From the NCBI GenBank assembly GCA_910578175.1, contig CAJTPF010000009.1:1-6406 (forward strand): 6,406 nucleotides of DNA, read 5' to 3'. Below are positions 4,892 to 6,406 of the stretch, piece after piece. The position numbers and the translations under genes are program-made. Under the pieces are notes generated by a model. The model was not told the origin of the DNA. It saw only the letters and a program-made list of their open reading frames with translations, and made no database searches. Source of the DNA: an uncultured Lachnospiraceae bacterium (GTDB taxonomy: Bacteria; Bacillota; Clostridia; Lachnospirales; Lachnospiraceae). Every line of letters starts with the position of its first letter. Position 1 is the stretch's first letter.

Positions 4892-5626
4892 TTATTCGTC
4901 TTCCAACAGAATCAGGTCCAGAATATTATCATCGGAATCGGCCATTAAATCACCTGTGATCGTAATGGTTCCGGCATCTCCGTTGTTAGAGAAGGATAAG
5001 GACATATTGCTCTGAGGGGCAACTTTGTATCCGATCATCCGGTATCCGAGGACTTCATCATTCTCTGTCTTCATTACCGTATCGCCGTAAACCACGAAAT
5101 TCTTAGGGAAGCTTGTAGACTTGACGCTAATTCTCTGAACCTTGTCTGTCACTTCCTTCATGTAGTAAACGATCACGGTGTCATTTGCTGCGACCGGAGT
5201 TGTAAGCGTAACGGAAGCATTGGCAACCGTACATGCAAGCGCTTCTCCGCAGTCGTCGTTCAATTTGTATACGGCAACTGTTCCGGCAACCGGTGTATCC
5301 GGCAGTGTAACTTCGGTACCGTCTTCTGTAACGATTTCTTTTCTTACTACAAATTTTGCAGTTTTTGAAACGTCTCCGCCTGTGATCAACTGCCATAATT
5401 TTGCGGACTGAATCTGTGTTTCGATCGTGATGGTGCCGCCTCTTTCGCCGGAGAACTGCACTTTCTTCGGATGTCCTTTGCCGCCGTATGCAAATACGGA
5501 TTCACCGGTAAGCTCTGTTGTGCTTACGTTGGCATAGTCTAAGTTTAAAAACGGTTTTTTTGTAGCATAGTCTAAAAAGATTAAGTCGCAAACCTCTCTG
5601 TTTGCCATATTTGAATTAAGTCCCAT
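4892..5626 (-). CDS. Phage major tail (tube-like) structural protein
   Basis: This 244-residue protein most likely builds the phage tail tube or a related virion layer. It is rich in beta strands with no membrane helix. The N-terminal part (about 1-75) has NREVCDLIFLDY, PFLNLDYANVS and the motif FAYGGKGHPKKVQFSGER, followed by GTITIETQ. I associate this pattern with structural proteins of large contractile-tailed phages and prophages of Firmicutes. Residues of about 105-160 (TLPDTPVAGTVAVYKL to VYYMK) look like an inserted Ig-like beta domain. The C-terminal part (SFPKNFVVYGDTVMK, MSLSFSNNGDAGTITITGDLMA) returns to the tube-like fold. The start ATG 5626 follows GAGG (5635-5638) at 8 bases. 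It is 50 bases after the stop of the upstream gene and followed by a probable terminator. The structural call is firm; the exact position in the virion is inferred. Confidence 0.75.
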   Translation of the reverse strand: MGLNSNMANREVCDLIFLDYATKKPFLNLDYANVSTTELTGESVFAYGGKGHPKKVQFSGERGGTITIETQIQSAKLWQLITGGDVSKTAKFVVRKEIVTEDGTEVTLPDTPVAGTVAVYKLNDDCGEALACTVANASVTLTTPVAANDTVIVYYMKEVTDKVQRISVKSTSFPKNFVVYGDTVMKTENDEVLGYRMIGYKVAPQSNMSLSFSNNGDAGTITITGDLMADSDDNILDLILLEDE

Positions 5627-5676
5627 ATAAAATTCCTCGCTTTCATTATTATAAAGATTAAAATAGTCAACCTGTT

Positions 5677-6406
5677 TCAGGTTTCGTTGTTCAGGCTCTT
5701 AAACCAGCCGGCAGCGTCAAAGTGATTGTCTTTATCGCCCCATACGGCCACGCTGATGGATTGAATATCCAGAATATTGTGATTATAGATACGGTAAAAA
5801 GAATCCCAAAGCTGGTAAATGGTGAGATCCCAGATATTGATCAGATTCAGGGAATTACTTTTTCCAGCTACGGCGGATATGATGTTGCCAATCTCCATAT
5901 TCTTATCGGATGTTCCTTTTTTGGCATGGGTTTCTCTTCCTTTTTTCAGTTTCTGCATGATAGCCAGAGCGCGTTTACTTTTGATCTCTGACGTCTGTTC
6001 TCCGGATGGTCTGATGTAGTTCCGCTGCAGTATGATATCGCATAATTGTGGCCATACGTCTTTATGAATAACGCCTGCCGGAAGTTCCGGCGCGTTTTGA
6101 TCATAGAGTAAAAAGCCCTTTTGGGTGCTGTTGTAACGTACATCCGGTTCCAGAAAGAAATTTAAGGCCTGTTCGGTTACGGAACACATTTCTTTATTTC
6201 CGGTGATCAAATCAAAGGAGTTTAATTTACTTTTGAGATCTGCTGTTAATGAATGAAAATATTCCGGCTGCCGTATCATATCGAAAAAGGATTCGGGACG
6301 GAGCAGCAGCAGGGTCAGATACATTTGATAGGTGTGGTAGCCGATGATTCGTATCTCTTTTAATGTGGGAGATTTTATTCCGCCCACGGATTCAAGATAA
6401 ATCGGT
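5677..6406 (-). CDS. Phage protein of tail-assembly/chaperone style, N-terminus outside the window
   Basis: The frame is open from the window edge and ends at TGA 5677-5679, giving 242 visible residues. An in-frame GTG at 6387 could start it, but PIYLES reads in frame before it and joins well with VGGIKSPTLKEIRIIG, so the true start is probably beyond the edge. The protein is soluble, with helices at about 25-80, a basic lysine-rich region (SKRALAIMQKLKKGRETHAKKG) around residue 150, and a Trp/Tyr-rich C-terminal part (INIWDLTIYQLWDSFYRIYNH). The late pattern of helices with aromatic residues, encoded directly before a major tail protein, is like tail-assembly chaperone or gp-type proteins of large myophages as I remember them. 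That family assignment is tentative. No promoter of usual spacing is seen between it and the tail protein gene, so the two are likely cotranscribed. Confidence 0.7.
   Translation of the reverse strand, partial: PIYLESVGGIKSPTLKEIRIIGYHTYQMYLTLLLLRPESFFDMIRQPEYFHSLTADLKSKLNSFDLITGNKEMCSVTEQALNFFLEPDVRYNSTQKGFLLYDQNAPELPAGVIHKDVWPQLCDIILQRNYIRPSGEQTSEIKSKRALAIMQKLKKGRETHAKKGTSDKNMEIGNIISAVAGKSNSLNLINIWDLTIYQLWDSFYRIYNHNILDIQSISVAVWGDKDNHFDAAGWFKSLNNET

Noticed and set aside
5178..5411. Reverse-strand and alternate-frame proteins inside the tail gene
   Set aside because: They are shadows of the strongly coding tail-protein frame, without their own ribosome binding sites.
5648..5670. Promoter before the tail-protein gene (TTGACT and TATAAT on the - strand)
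   Set aside because: Both hexamers are good, but they are only 11 bases apart, far from the usual 16-18, so they cannot work together as a standard promoter.

Overview
The window looks like chromosomal DNA of a low-GC Firmicute, most likely a gut-type Clostridia/Lachnospiraceae relative. The reasons are AT-rich intergenic DNA, strong AGGAGG-type ribosome binding sites, a perfect CGAAC-N4-GTTCG palindrome like the Gram-positive LexA box, and phage proteins whose style I know from that group. The taxon is inferred from style and not proven.

Left part (1-840, + strand): two tandem paralogues of a small cytoplasmic zinc-ribbon protein. Only the tail of the first copy is inside the window. The second copy is complete (295-840), and its C-terminal 174 bases match the first at 160 of 174 positions. 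The second copy also carries an internal duplication of a 20-residue helical motif. Next comes about 580 bases without a convincing gene (841-1420). It holds a run of inverted repeats and looks like a decayed junction.

Right part (1421-6406, mostly - strand): a prophage or phage-derived remnant. In transcription order (right to left) it has a protein of tail-assembly style cut by the window edge, a major tail (tube-like) structural protein, a likely terminator, a three-helix holin-like membrane protein, a single-pass membrane/coiled-coil protein, an unknown phage protein of 159 residues, and a tape-measure protein that stops just after its TP901-type core. A + strand gene for a zinc-ribbon membrane protein (2887-3180) sits between the last two like a moron or cargo gene. 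It has its own ribosome binding site, a candidate promoter, and a strong hairpin terminator between it and the convergent phage gene.

Reading: the phage block is probably non-functional. The tape measure is short, the lysis-type genes lie between tail genes, and a gene-poor decayed stretch follows. The least ordinary signals are the LexA-like palindrome just after the tail-protein gene, the two-level duplication in the zinc-ribbon family, and the gene-free 841-1420 segment with its chain of hairpins. I found no CRISPR array, tRNA, rRNA, integrase or complete insertion sequence, and no clear evidence of a wholly new system.
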